A DNA stretch of 64,000 nucleotides, taken from Lamellibrachia satsuma (Eukaryota > Annelida > Polychaeta > Sabellida > Siboglinidae). The position numbers and the translations under genes were made by a program. Shown here one piece after another: positions 13,301-28,300 of this stretch (its first letter is position 1; every line of letters starts with the position of its first letter). The DNA lies in contig BSQZ01000073.1 of assembly GCA_033239005.1 (NCBI GenBank), forward strand, positions 810,501-874,500, read 5' to 3'. The notes beneath the pieces are model-generated. The model saw nothing but the letters and a program-made list of their open reading frames with translations. It was not told where the DNA came from and made no database searches.

Positions 13301-16300
13301 GTCAAATATAGTGGTAACTGGAATGGGTGTCTGTACCAACAGGAAGGGCATTACCAGAGATGAATGTTGCTGGTGGCTAAAAGTCAAATATAGTGGTAAC
13401 TGGAACGGGTGTCTGTACCAACAGGAAGGGCAATACCAGAGATGAATGTTGCTGGTGGCTAAAAGTCAAATATAGTGGTAACTGGAACGGGTGTCTGTAC
13501 CAACAGGAAGGGCAATACCAGAGATGAATGTTGCTGGTAGCTAAAAGTCAAATATAGTGGTAACTGGAACGGGTGTCTGTACCAACAGGAAGGGCAATAC
13601 CAGAGATGAATGTTGCTGGTGGCTAAAAGTCAAATATAGTGGTAACTGGAACGGGTGTCTGTACCAACAGGAAGGGCATTACCAGAGATGAATGTTGCTG
13701 GTGGCTAAAAGTCAAATATAGTGGTAATTAAACATATTAACATAATGACAGGTACGAATGTCACAAAGCTAGTGTAGCAGACTAATGACAGACAGGAATG
13801 TCACAAAGCTAGTGTTGCAGACTAATGACAGACAGGAATGTCACAAAGCTAGTGTAGCAGACTAATGACAGGTAGGAATGTCACAAAGCTAATGTAGCAG
13901 ACTAATGACAGGCAGGAGTGGCACAAAGCTAATGTAGCAGACTAATGACAGGCAGGAGTGGCACAAAGCTAGTGTAGCAGACTAATGACAGGCAGGAGTG
14001 GCACAAAGCTAATGTAGCAGACTAATGACAGGCAGGAGTGGCACAAAGCTAATGTAGCAGACTAATGACAGGCAGGAGTGGCACAAAGCTAGTGTAGCAG
14101 ACTAATGACAGGTACGAATGTCACAAAGCTAGTGTAGCAGACTAATGACAGGTAGGAATGTCACAAAGCTAGTGTAGCATACTAATGACAGGTAGGAATG
14201 TCACAAAGCTAGTGTAGCAGACTAATGACAGGTAGGAATGTCACAAAGCTAGTGTAGCAGACTAATGACAGGTAGGAATGTCACAAAGCTAGTGTAGCAG
14301 ACTAATGACAGGCAGGAGTGGCACAAAGCTAGTGTTGCAGACTAATGACAGGCAAGAATGGTGCAAACAACTCCTGGATTTTGACTTGTTCTGTTATTGC
14401 TATAAATATATATTTATTATATATCTTATACATAAATATAGATTTAACAAGATTTTACAATACAGTGGACACACACGTTAAGGAACATGTTGGAACAAAC
14501 TGTTCCCTGTACCCAGTGTTCCTTACATCCACGGGTAAATGAGACAGTGCGGGTCAGAAAGGGGATTTCAAAGTTCATTTTAAGTGGATGTTCCTTACAC
14601 CGGGAGTCCTTATAGCAAGGCCAGTGTATGTATGGATGGCACGTAAAACTATGTATGCAGGCAGTCAGGCAGGCGGGCGGGCGGGCGGGCGGGCGGGCGG
14701 GCAGAGGCGGGCGGGTGGGCGGGCAGAGGTGGGCGGGCGGGCGGGCAGGCAGGCAGGCGGGCGGGCAGGCATGTATAAAACACTTCATAAGCAGAAGAGT
14801 TTGGGAGGAAGTGATGTCCATCCAGAGAGGAAACAAGGGAAGAAGACATGTTTTACCTGACATTGGGGGTATCCTTGGTGTACTTCACTGACTGCGACAA
14901 CTGCTCTCCAACTAAACAACGAAAAAGCATTTTAATGTTATTATGCGTAAAACTTAAAAGCAAAAATCAGTTATCAATGTAATCACAAAAGCCTACCTCA
15001 GCTTATCTACACTGGCTGTTCGCATTCAATGTTAACTGATATTTTTGTTGCAGTTGGTCTGCATTGAAAATACAGCACATGGTTTATAAGCTGAGTGTAA
15101 ACACAACACATGGTTTATAAGCTGAGTGTAAACACAACACATGGTTTATAAGCTGAGTGTAAACACAACACATGGTTTACAAGCAGAGTGTAAACACAAC
15201 ACATGGTTTACAAGCAGAATGTAAACATAACACATGGTTTACAAGCAGAGTGTAAACACAACACATGGTTTACAAGCAGAGTGTAAACATAACACATGGT
15301 TTACAAGTAGAGTGTAAACACAACACATGGTTTACAAGCAGAATGTAAACATAACACATGGTTTACAAGCAGAGTGTAAACACAACACATGGTTTACAAG
15401 CAGAGTGTAAACATAACACATGGTTTACAAGTAGAGTGTAAACACAACACATGGTTTATAAGCTGAGTGTAAACACAACATGTGGTTTACAAGCAGAGTG
15501 TAAACACAACACATGGTTTACAAGCAGAATGTAAACATAACACATGGTTTACAAGCAGAGTGTAAACACAACACATGGTTTACAAGCAGAGTGTAAACAT
15601 AACACATGGTTTACAAGTAGAGTGTAAACACAACACATGGTTTACAAGCAGAATGTAAACATAACACATGGTTTACAAGCAGAGTGTAAACACAACACAT
15701 GGTTTACAAGCAGAGTGTAAACATAACACATGGTTTACAAGTAGAGTGTAAACACAACACATGGTTTACAAACAGAATGTAAACATAACACATGGTTTAC
15801 AAGCAGAGTGTAAACACAACATATGGTTTACAATCATAATGTAAACATAACACATGGTTTACAAGTAGAGTGTAAACACAACACATGGTTTACAAACAGA
15901 ATGTAAACATAGCACATGATTTACAAGCAGAGTGTAAACACAACACATGGTTTACAAGCAGAATGTAAACATAACACATGGTTTACAAGTAGAGTGTAAG
16001 CACAACACATGGTTTACAAACAGAATGTAAACATAACACATGGTTTACAAGCAGAGTGTAAACACAACACATGGTTTACAAACAGAATGTAAACATAACA
16101 CGATTTACAAGGAGAGTGTAAACACAACACATGGTATACAAGCATAATGTAAACATAACACATGGTTTACAAGTAGAGTGTAAACACAACACATGGTTTA
16201 TAAACAGAATGTAAACATAACACATGGTTTACAAGCAGAGTGTAAACACAACACATGGTTTACAAGCATAATGTAAACATAACACATGGTTTACAAGTAG

Positions 16301-19300
16301 AGTATAAACACAACACATGGTTTACAAACAGAATGTAAACACAACACAATTTATAAGCAGATTGTAAATGTAACACATGGTTTACAAGCAGGGTGTAAAC
16401 ATAGCACATGATTTACAACCTGAATGTAAACATAATGTGTCCCTTATCCACTTTACAATAAATAAATACACCTAAAGAGCTTACAAACACTTTATATTGA
16501 ATCACTTTGCTCTGAATTCAAACTACATCAAATGTAATAATCACAACATGAGTATGAGGAATTCTGCAGTTGAATACAGGTCCAATGCTCAAAATCTGAC
16601 AAGATCTTGCATAAGCTAACACTGTGTTTATAGGCACGGCAGCCTTCGCAGGTTACAATGTTAATCCGAAAGACGAAAATCAATCCACGCTGACATTCCA
16701 AAACACCTGTTTAATCTGACTACGCAGCAAGGCAAATCCTCTCTGTCAGCACATCATAAGTTTCTGATTAAAACTCATGGAAAAATGCAGACGGTATTTG
16801 AAGGAGTGAGCGAGATACTGGGTTGGTTTCTTCATAGGGATTCTTCCCAAGGGAACATTTAGGATATAGCAGGGTTAGCCTGTTTCACCAACGACAAAAC
16901 AATGGGAATTTTTTGTAGTTGGCACGTCAACTGAACATTTTTGGAAGGACACATAATTGTTAAAGTTTAAAAATACATTCTTCTTAACATTGTCACAATA
17001 TTGCATGCTGGGTAGATATTGCATGCTGGGTAGATATATCAGGTCGATTCTCAAGAGTGCATTCATTCCAAGAAAAAATCACAGTTTACATGTGCTTTAA
17101 CTAAACTCAGGCACAGTAATACTCCACTAATACGAGGCACAATCAAGCCATTATTCCTAGCACCATAAATGTCAAACACATTTATCAAACAGCAAAACTA
17201 ATTTATTGCAGGTTCTTTGCATGCGATTCCATTCCTTTCAAAACACAAGTGACTTAGACATCAGACAGCAAAGTGATATTGATCCATTTTTTCAACACAA
17301 CCATAATTTATCTAATGGTTAAATCAGCAGTGAATATCTCGATACCGCCACAAAATGTCACCGCGGGACCATGCTGGCCAGTCAATCAACCCACGACTGT
17401 TGCAGTCTAATGACTTCCTTCATTCCGTTCCTCGCTAAGTAACGGCAGTGAATGGCTTCACCCCTGCTGTTCAGTCAAGCAACATCATTGACAATCATAT
17501 TTCAGTTGCCTGAATGTCACCAGACAGCGCAAGGACTGGCTTTGTGAATGTTGGTCTTACAAGACCTTGTGGAACACAATTCAAAGCTTGAAAACTTCAG
17601 CAGTGATTTTTTTAAGGGTGGTATCATCCTTGAATAAAATAAAGAATTTAAAAGGAATATTTTAAAAAAAAAATAAATGAATTTAAAGGATTTAAAAAAA
17701 ATAATGGAACTTTTTAAAGATTTTACGGGAGTTTTTAAGTCTTTAAAGAAATGTTGGGTCCACTGTGACTTCCCGGATTAGTCCTACACAAACACTGGCT
17801 AGCAAGCTGATAACATTTGGACAAGACATGTTCACTCAAAATCAGATGTGAAAAATTCACAATTTAGTACATACTTCCTTGGTGAAAATTCCAGACAATT
17901 TAGCAATTTCCTGAGTGGAAATAAAGGAATTCTGCACATTTCAGGGCATTTTTCTTGCCATAAAAAATTTCAGGAATATAAAGGAGTTTCCTTTAGAATA
18001 AAGGAATGGTAACTGTTCGCAGCCAGTGATACGCTGGCTTGAATCTCTTTGGGTCAGATCGACACCCAGATAGTTGCAGACCCCAGGATAGTCTGGTCAT
18101 GGGGCTGCAGTCACGTGATCATGACCGAGTAGATGACACAGGACCATGTCTGGTCATGTGAACATCCGGGGCTCGCAGCCTATCTTTGGGTGTCACAGCT
18201 GTCCCATTTATTGTCATGTGTGAAATTTATAATAAACAATATATAACGCTACTCTTTGTTGTACTGTCCAGTCATAAACCTCACATGAATGGACAGTACT
18301 ACATAGATTGGACAGTACAGCATGGATGTGTCCACTGAACAGATCACTATTCCTTGTTGTACTATCCTGTGATAAACCTCACAGGAATGGACAGTACTAC
18401 ATAGATTGGACAGTACAGCATGGACGTGTCCACTGAACAGATCACTATTCCTTGTTGTACTATCCTGTGATAAACCTCACAGGAATGGACAGTACTACAT
18501 AGATTGGACAGTACAGCATGGACGTGTCCACTGAACAGATCACTATTCCTTGTTGTACTATCCTGTCATAAACCTCACAGGAATGGACAGTACTACATAG
18601 ATTGGACAGTACACCATGGACGTGTCCACTGAACAGATCACTATTCCTTGTTGTACTATCCTGTCATAAACCTCACAGGAATGGACAGTACTACATAGAT
18701 TGGACAGTACAGCATGGACGTGTCCACTGAACAGATCACTATTCCTTGTTGTACTGTCCAGTCATAAACCTCACAGGAATGGACAGTACTACATAGATTA
18801 GACAGTACAGCATGGACGTGTCCACTGAACAGATCACTATTCCTTGTTGTACTGTCCAGTCATAAACCTCACATGAATGGACAGTACTACATAGATTGGA
18901 CAGTACAGCATGGACGTGTCCACTGAACAGATCACTATTCCTTGTTGTACTATCCTGTGATAAACCTCACATGAATGGACAGTACTACATAGATTGGACA
19001 GTACAGCATGGATGTGTCCACTGAACAGATCACTATTCCTTGTTGTACTATCCTGTGATAAACCTCACAGGAATGGACAGTACTACATAGATTAGACAGT
19101 ACAGCATGGATGTGTCCACTGAACAGATCACTATTCCTTGTTGTACTATCCTGTCATAAACCTCACATGAATGGACAGTACTACATAGATTGGACAGTGC
19201 AGCATGGATGTGTCCACTGAACAGATCACTATTCCTTGTTGTGTTGTCCTGTCATAAACCTCACATGAATGGACAGTACTACATAGATTGGATGATACAG

Positions 19301-22300
19301 CATGGATGTGTCCACTGAACAGATCACTATTCCTTGTTGTACTGTCCTGTCATAAACCTCACATGAATGGACAGTACTACATAGATTGGATGATACAGCA
19401 TGGATGTGTCCACTGAACAGATCACTATTCCTTGTTGTGTTGTCCTGTCATAAACCTCACATGAATGGACAGTACTACATAGATTGGATGATACAGCATG
19501 GATGTGTCCACTGAACAGATCACTATTCCTTGTTGTGTTGTCCTGTCATAAACCTCACATGAATGGACAGTACTACATAGATTGGATGATACAGCATGGA
19601 TGTGTCCACTGAACAGATCACTATTCCTTGTTGTGTTGTCCTGTCATAAACCTCACATGAATGGACAGTACTACATAGATTGGATGATACAGCATGGATG
19701 TGTCCACTGAACAGATCACTATTCCTTTTTGTGTTGTCCTGTCATAAACCTCACAGGAATGGACAGTACTACATAGATTGGATGATACAGCATGGATGTG
19801 TCCACTGAACAGATCACTATTCCTTGTTGTGTTGTCCTGTCATAAACCTCACAGGAATGGACAGTACTACATAGATTGGACAGTACAGCATGGACGTGTC
19901 CACTGAACAGATCACTATTCCTTGTTGTGTTGTCCTGTCATAAACCTCACAGGAATGGACAGTACTACATAGATTGGACAGTACAGCATGGACGTGTCCA
20001 CTGAACAGATCACTATTCCTTGTTGTGTTGTCCTGTCATAAACCTCACAGGAATGGACAGTACTACATAGATTGGACAGTACAGCATGGACGTGTCCACT
20101 GAACAGATCACTATTCCTTGTTGTACTGTCCAGTCATAAACCTCACAGGAATGGACAGTACTACATAGATTGGACAGTACAGCATGGACGTGTCCACTGA
20201 ACAGATCACTATTCCTTGTTGTACTGTCCAGTCATAAACCTCACAGGAATGGACAGTACTACATAGATTGGACAGTACAGCATGGACGTGTCCACTGAAC
20301 AGATCACTATTCCTTGTTGTACTGTCCAGTCATAAACCTCACAGGAATGGACAGTACTACATAGATTGGACAGTACAGCATGGACGTGTCCACTGAACAG
20401 ATCACTATTCCTTGTTGTACTATCCTGTCATAAACCTCACATGAATGGACAGTACTACATAGATTGGACAGTACAGCATGGACGTGTCCACTGAACAGAT
20501 CACTATTCCTTGTTGTACTGTCCTGTCATAAACCTCACATGAATGGACAGTACTATATAGATTGGACAGTACAGCATGGACGTGTCCACTGAACAGATCA
20601 CTATTCCTTGTTGTACTATCCTGTCATAAACCTCACATGAATGGACAGTACTACATAGATTGGACAGTACAGCATGGATGTGTCCACTGAACAGATCACT
20701 ATTCCTTGTTGTACTGTCCTGTCATAAACCTCACATGAATGGACAGTACTACATAGATTGGACAGTACAGCATGGACGTGTCCACTGAACAGATCACTAT
20801 TCCTTGTTGTACTATCCTGTCATAAACCTCACGTGAATGGACAGTACTACAAAGATTGGACAGTATAACACGGACGTGTCCACCGTTTGGATCACTGTAG
20901 TGCGACATAATTTTACCTTACTATTTTATTACATCAACTACACTTACTGGGAACAACGGCTTAAAGCACAGATTTTATATCTATGTGGTTAAATTGTGTT
21001 TATTTTCTCACACTATGAAATAACTAACATAACTGGCCAATTGCTGTTGACAAGTCGGATCCAATAGAGCCTGATGGAATCAATTTAAACCCAATCAACT
21101 CCACAGCTGTAATTTGCTTTAAGCCATGAATAAAGCAAGCTTCAGTAACCATGATGTGATGTGATGCAGTCATCATAAACTAATGTGAGTTTTCCAGAGA
21201 CAAGGCATTCGTATTCCATAGCAGCTCTCTAAGAAAAATATTCTGAATATTTTGTTGTAACATCATTACCAGCACAAAGGACTTCATGGAAAATTGCAGA
21301 CAGAAGACATCATTAATGAGCATAATAATGTCATAGTGGATACCAGAGCTGGCATGTCATAGTGGATACCAGAGCTGGCATGTCATAGTGGATACCAGAG
21401 CTAGCATGTCATAGTGGATACCAGAGCTGGCATGTCATAGTGGATACCAGAGCTGGCATGTCATAGTGGATACCAGAGCTGGCATGTCATAGTGGATACC
21501 AGAGCTAGCATGTCATAGTGGATACCAGAGCTGGCATGTCATAGTGGATACCAGAGCTGGCATGTCATAGTGGATACCAGAGCTAGCATGTCATAGTGGA
21601 TACCAGAGCTGGCATGTCATAGTGGATACCAGAGCTGGCATGTCGTAGTGGATACCAGAGCTGGCGTGTCGTAGTGGATACTAGAGCTAGCATGTCATAG
21701 TGGATACTAGAGCTAGCATGTCGTAGTGGATACCAGAGCTAGCATGTCATAGTGGATACTAGAGCTAGCATGTCATAGTGGATACTAGAGCTAGCATGTC
21801 GTAGTGGATACTAGAGCTGGCATGTTGTAGTGGATACGAGAGCTGGCATGTCATAGTGGATACTAGAGCTAGCATGTCGTAGTGGATAGTAGAGCTGGCA
21901 TGTTGTAGTGGATACTAGAGCTGGCATGTCGTAGTGGATACTAAAGCTAGCATGTCGTAGTGGATACTAGAGCTGGCATGTTGTAGTGGATACTAGAGCT
22001 AGCATGTCGTAGTGGATACTAGAGCTGGCATGTCGTAGTGGATACTAAAGCTAGCATGTCGTAGTGGATACTAGAGCTGGCATGTCGTAGTGGATACTAA
22101 AGTTAGCATGTCGTAGTGGACACTAGAGCTAGCATGTCGACGTTGATACTAGATGTTTGTTTTTTCACAAAATGAGTCTGAAACTAGACGTGTGAAAGAA
22201 TCAATTTGAGGATGGACCGTTAAGCTACGACATACTTTACTGATCACTCTTGCCTCAATATAACCATGCAACACACAACTGTCATCAATCGAGCTGGTTT

Positions 22301-25300
22301 ATAATGTCTTATATAGATTTCTTTAATAATTTCAGATTAACCCCCAACTGTGCCATTTTCGCTCTCAATTTACAAACTGCCTGGTCGCCACGGTAACACG
22401 GAGGCGGTAGCTGGAGTGATGATCAGAGGTTGGCAGAGTAATCAGGTTGGGACTTCATCCCTGATGACATTACTGAGGCGTGTCTCTGTCAGTTAGCTCT
22501 GGTGACAGAGAGATAGGGTTGACTTGAATGGGGGGGACTGAGCTGTCAGGCCTCCATGTGTGTGTGTGTCACAGAAGGTATCATGATAGGTTCATGTACA
22601 TAATAATCCCTGAAAGAGGATTGTTTTTCATATACAAATAGCCACTGGATGTGGATTGGCTGTGGCCAATGCAAGAGTGACATTGACAACTTGTCATCAA
22701 CCACTGCAGTAGCTGCAGTAACCGTTACCACGCTCACAGTGGCAGTAACCACCACAGCACCAGCAGCAGATGCCAGGGTGGACGTGAAGTGGGACATGTT
22801 GGGGAAGGAACTCAAGAGTAGTTAACAAACTACTGCGCAATACCCAGTTGGGGTTTGTCGACTAAGAAACAGAAACAAGGTAGGTGTGGGTATAGGGGGG
22901 AATTGACCAGAAACAAGGTAGGTGTGGGTATGGGGGGAATAGAACAGAAACAAGGTAGGTGTGGGTATGGGGGGAATAGAACAGAAACAAGGTAGGTGTG
23001 GGTATGGGGGAATAGACCAGAAACAAGGTAGGTGTGGGTTTGGGGGGAATAGAACAGAAACAAGGTAGGTGTGGGTATGGGGGGAATAGAACAGAAACAA
23101 GGTAGGTGTGGGTATAGGAGGAATAGACCAGAAACAAGGTAGGTGTGGGTATGGGGGGGAATAGAACAGAAACAAGGTAGGTGTGGGTATGGGGGGAATA
23201 GAACAGAAACAAGGTAGATGTGGGTATGGGGGGAATAGAACAGAAACAAGGTAGGTGTGGGTATGGGGGGAACAGACCAGAAACAAGGTAGGTGTGGGTA
23301 TGGGGGAATAGAACAGAAACAAGGTAGGTGTGGGTATGGGGGGAACAGAACAGAAACAAGGTAGGTATGGGTATGGGGGGAATAGAACAGAAACAGTGTA
23401 GGTGTGGATATGGGGAGGAATATAACATAAACAAGGTAGGTGTGGGTATGGGGGAATAGAATAGAAACAAGGTAGGTGTGGGTATGAGGGGGAACAGAAC
23501 AGAAACAAGGTAGGTGTGGGTATGGGGGGAACAGAACAGAAACAAGGTAGGTGTGGGTATGGGGGAATATAATAGAAACAAGGTAGGTGTGGGTATGAGG
23601 GAGAACATAACAGAAACAAGGTAGGTGTGGGTATGGGGGGAATAGAACAGAAACAAGGTAGGTGTGGGTATGGGGGAATAGAATAGAAACAAGGTAGGTT
23701 TGGGCATGAGGGGGAACAGAACAGAAACAAGGTAGGTGTGGGTATGGGGGGAATAGAACAGAAACAAGGTAGGTGTGGGTATGGGGGAATAGAATAGAAA
23801 CAAGGTAGGTGTGGGTATGAGGGAGAACAGAACAGAAACAAGGTAGGTGTGGGTATGGGGGGAATAGAACAGAAACAAGGTAGGTGTGGGTATGGGGGAA
23901 TAGAATAGAAACAAGGTAGGTGTGGGTATGAGGGGGAACAGAACAGAAACAAGGTAGGTGTGGGTATGAGGGGAATAGAACAGAAACAAGCCAAACTACG
24001 TACATTGACGGTGATTATGGTTCTCCACACAACTCTACATTACAGTGGTCAGCAGCAGATGTCAGTGGCTGGTCTTTCAAGCCATTTCTAAAAACTATTA
24101 ACATATTTTATTCTTTGTCTGCCTCTAGTTAAGATTTTTCTTTCAATAACGCATTTTTCATCAACATAGCTGATTCTAACATCTCAGTGTCTGTCGTTGG
24201 TGCCTGTCTGTGTGCAAGTTATTCGTGCATGTTTGCATATGTGTGTCTGTACAAGCGGGGAAAATGTGAATGCATGTGTGGAGGCATGCAAGAATGTGTG
24301 TGTGCATGTGTATGTGCACGCGTGGACGTGTGTGTGTGCATGCATATATGCAAATGTTCGTGAAAGATCGATAAACAATGTCCGCAACACTGTATTCAGT
24401 CTTTCTATACTGTATAACTGCTGTACATCGTATCAGCAGTAATGTTTATGTTCACAACATTTTATTCAGTCTTTCTATACTGTGTAACTGATGTACATTG
24501 TATCAGCAGTAATGTTTATGTTCACAACATTTTATTCAGTCTTTATATACTGTGTAACTGATGTACATCATATCAGCAGTAATGTTTATGTTCACAACAC
24601 TTTATTCAGTCTTTGTGTACCGTGTAACTGATGTATATCATATCAGCAGTAATGTTTATGTTCACAACATTTTATTCAGTCTTTATATACTGTGTAACTG
24701 ATGTACATCATATCAGCAGTAATGTTTATGTTCTCAACATTTTATTCAGTCTTTGTGTACCGTGTAACTGATGTACATCATATCAGCAGTAATGTTTATG
24801 TTCACAACACTTTATTCAGTCTTTCTATACCCTATAACTGATGTATATCATATCAGCAGTAATGTTTATTTACTATTTAACAATGTTTAATATACTATTG
24901 CTTCTGCATTTTTATTTACTATATTGATATATAGACTACCATATATTTTTGCAAAGAAATAAAATAAACTACAATAAACTGCAACAAATGACAATAAAAT
25001 ATACTAAATTACAATAAACTATAATAAAATATAACAAAGTATAATAAAATATAATATTGTGAATAAACTGCATGTTATCTTGAAAAAGTTACTACATATT
25101 GGGATTGTCCCAAAAGAAATGTATGTCACCACAGAACTTCAACTGAACTGGGTCATTAACCCATTAGGCCCCAGGATTTTATTAAAACATGCTCCCCTGT
25201 TCCCAGGATTTCTGGCAAATTTCTAGCGATTTTACCTCCTTGTGTTCTGTAATCTGTAGAAAAAAAACTGTTCAATATTGACAATTACAAGTTGTTTTTA

Positions 25301-28300
25301 TTTTGAAGAGTAGTAATTTCTCCACATGCATGTCTACATAGAAATAGGATATATTAATAAAATGTTGACATTTGATCACAATTTGCAAAGACAAAATAGT
25401 ACGTTTGTTAAAACTCTGAAAGTTGCGACTGACATTTGACAATGATCCCATGCTATAACCCTATGCAACTCAGCGAAGAAAATGTAGCTATATGTGGTAG
25501 CTTTGCACCACTGAAAACATTATCAAATTCTGACGGTTATTTTTCAGGTTACACCATATTTTATCATGACAAATATAGAAATAAAAATTTTCGAGATAAC
25601 AAAACTGATGAAAATCAAGATTTCCAAAAGGGCAACACATGTATGTAACGAGCTGTTGTTGTTGCAAAATGTATCCGCTAGGGTGTGGCAAAATTTGGTA
25701 GCGTTTAATTCAGCAGTTATTCGCCAGGATTTTTTTTAATAGAAGGTCCTGTATGCGGTCGGCGGCGGCCGTTCCAGGACTGCACAGAGTGGCCGGCCGC
25801 GGCCATTGTGGGGTCTAATGGGTTAACGCTGCCTATCTGACTGACCACACACAAACACATTATAGTGGACAGTGACAACAGATTAACCCAATCTGGGCTG
25901 CCCAGAAGTAATACTGAGAGAAACAGTGGGGAAGGACAATCAATATATGGCATGTAGGAGGAATCAAGGACTTGTATGAAGACCGTCCCACGGGAGGGTT
26001 CAATTGCATTACCCCTCCAGCACAAGGTAATGAGTAGTCACTGTAATCCCTTTAGAGCAGTCAGGCTTAAGAATAATACATCAGTGCCTCGGTTCTGCAA
26101 TCTATTTTCCAGAAGACGAAAGCACAACAAACACGCGCCAACCAAAATAACCTACAGAGGTTTGCTTAAAGAATCATTCCTTAGTATTTCATATGTGGGT
26201 AAATATTTACCCAGGGTAAAACACCAGCCAATGAAGGGACATATTGTAAATGTAATATATACACTAAGGGCATGCCAATATATGTTTGGCTTGCAAACTA
26301 CTGGTTGTCACTATAACTAACAAAATGATTGTTCAATTGTTCAAATGGCTTAATTCGAAAGAAAATAGAAAATTAATCATGGTTATCGTTTCTGGTTACA
26401 CTCAATACATTTCTAGGTGTTTCTGATAACAAGCATTAACATGAAGGCAAAACACAAAGTTATCATGTAAAACGTAATAAAATCATATATCGTGTGGCTG
26501 ACACATTTTGTGTAATTTAAAAATGTTTATGCGATTTTTTATATATATGACATCAACAATGATAGAAAGAACTCTAGGATGTGAAGTGATTGGGATGATT
26601 ATTGTGATGTGTGTGTATGTGCGTGTACGTGTGTGTGCATGCATGTGTGTGTGCATGAATGTGTGTGTGCATGAATGTGTGTGTGTGCGTGCATGTGTGT
26701 GTGAGTGTGTGAGTGTGTGCGAGCGTGTATGTGTGTGTGTGCATGCATGTGTGTGGGCATGAATGTGTGTGTGTGTGAGTGTGTGCGAGCGTCTATGTGT
26801 GTGTGTGCATGCATGTGTGTGGGCATGCATACATGCAAGTAGTCATTCAAGAAACTTTCTCCTCCTAGGTCAATGGAAGTATCTACTGGATGATGTCACA
26901 GTGAATTAGGCCATCAACTTGTCGGTCATTCTGTCACTAGCTCAAGCAGGACATATCAGGACACCATGCCGGAGGTCTACACACTACCGCAGCCGTTCAT
27001 GCCTGACATCGCCGTCCTGCGAGACTTTGGCAATGTTACATACAAATTGGCCACCAACTATAGTGAGCCATATCAAAATGTCACCCACTTTGATCAGATC
27101 TCAGACCTTGACAAATGGCAGACAGTTGTTCAGGATGTGACATTTGTCACATTCCCTGTCATCGTGTCATGGGGAATTCTTGCTGGGGTCACAAGTATCA
27201 TAGTGCTGTCAACTAAGCCTCGCCACAGTGAGCACGGCTTTCTCCTGGCTTACACCACGGCCTGTGTATTTCTCCTTGTTTGCTGCACTTCTCTCAAACT
27301 TGAGGACTACGCTGGACACAGCAACACGTGCCAGTACATCTATGGATATGTAAAAACTGCAAACTCATGGTTCGCATACAGCGCCCTCTGGATTCTGGTT
27401 GTCACCCTACTGCAGCGAAACTCAATCGTTGCAAAACATTCATATTCGGGTAATGGGCAGAAGTGTGGGCACACACAAGCGGGGATAGTGTCTGTGGTTG
27501 TATATTGTGTCAGTTTGATCAGTTCTGTTCCACAGCTGTGGGCGTACGAGACAGTCGAGGTGTATGACTACGCAACCAATCAAACAATAGCGATCGCACA
27601 CGTTTCTGACGCGGCAAATACACCTGAATACACCACAGTGTATTTCTGGTACATCGTCACAATCACCGTTCTTCTACCATATCCCATGATGCTAATCAAA
27701 CTCCTACTAATCGCATATGGCATCAAACGATCTCAGATGCTCCTGATGCAATGGCCTGTGAAACATGGCTCTGGGAACGTACTCCACTGCAAGATCACTG
27801 AAGAGATCCATCTAAGTAAATTTTTTGCACTAACCTCAACGCTGTATCTCCTCCTCACAGGACCATTAATTATCCTGAACATCATCAATCATCTGAATCC
27901 GCAATGGCAGCTCCCGGAGAATCAAATCTATTTGGGATTACACAGCATTGCAGAGTTTGTTTTCTATGTCTTTTTCACGCTTCCGTTTCCACTCTTGTGT
28001 AACTACAATGATACGTTTCGACGTTCGCTGCTCAGAATAACCGACTGCTGCTGTAAGTGGAGATGTAGCAGGGAACAGCCCAAGAGGCAGAACAAGTACG
28101 GACCCCCAAAGAACCAGAAAGTGGTGACTTTTCTAGACCCTTGAATCACATGAAACCAAAGATTTAAATTCTTTACATGAATGCAATACTCTAATTGACG
28201 TAATCAGATGATCTGTTTCATGTCTGGTGAAGATTTGGTATTCCTAAGCATTCTGCATGGTTTGCAGAAAATGTTAACTTTCTTAATAACAATGAATTAA

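Noticed and set aside
15075..16440. Possible CRISPR array (31-bp repeats)
   Set aside because: Head-to-tail repeats without unique spacers, in eukaryotic intron DNA, with no cas genes.
22822..24030. Three overlapping minus-strand ORFs of 375-402 residues
   Set aside because: They lie inside the 37-bp array; all frames are open because the unit lacks stops. Repetitive Phe/Pro/His peptides with no domain.
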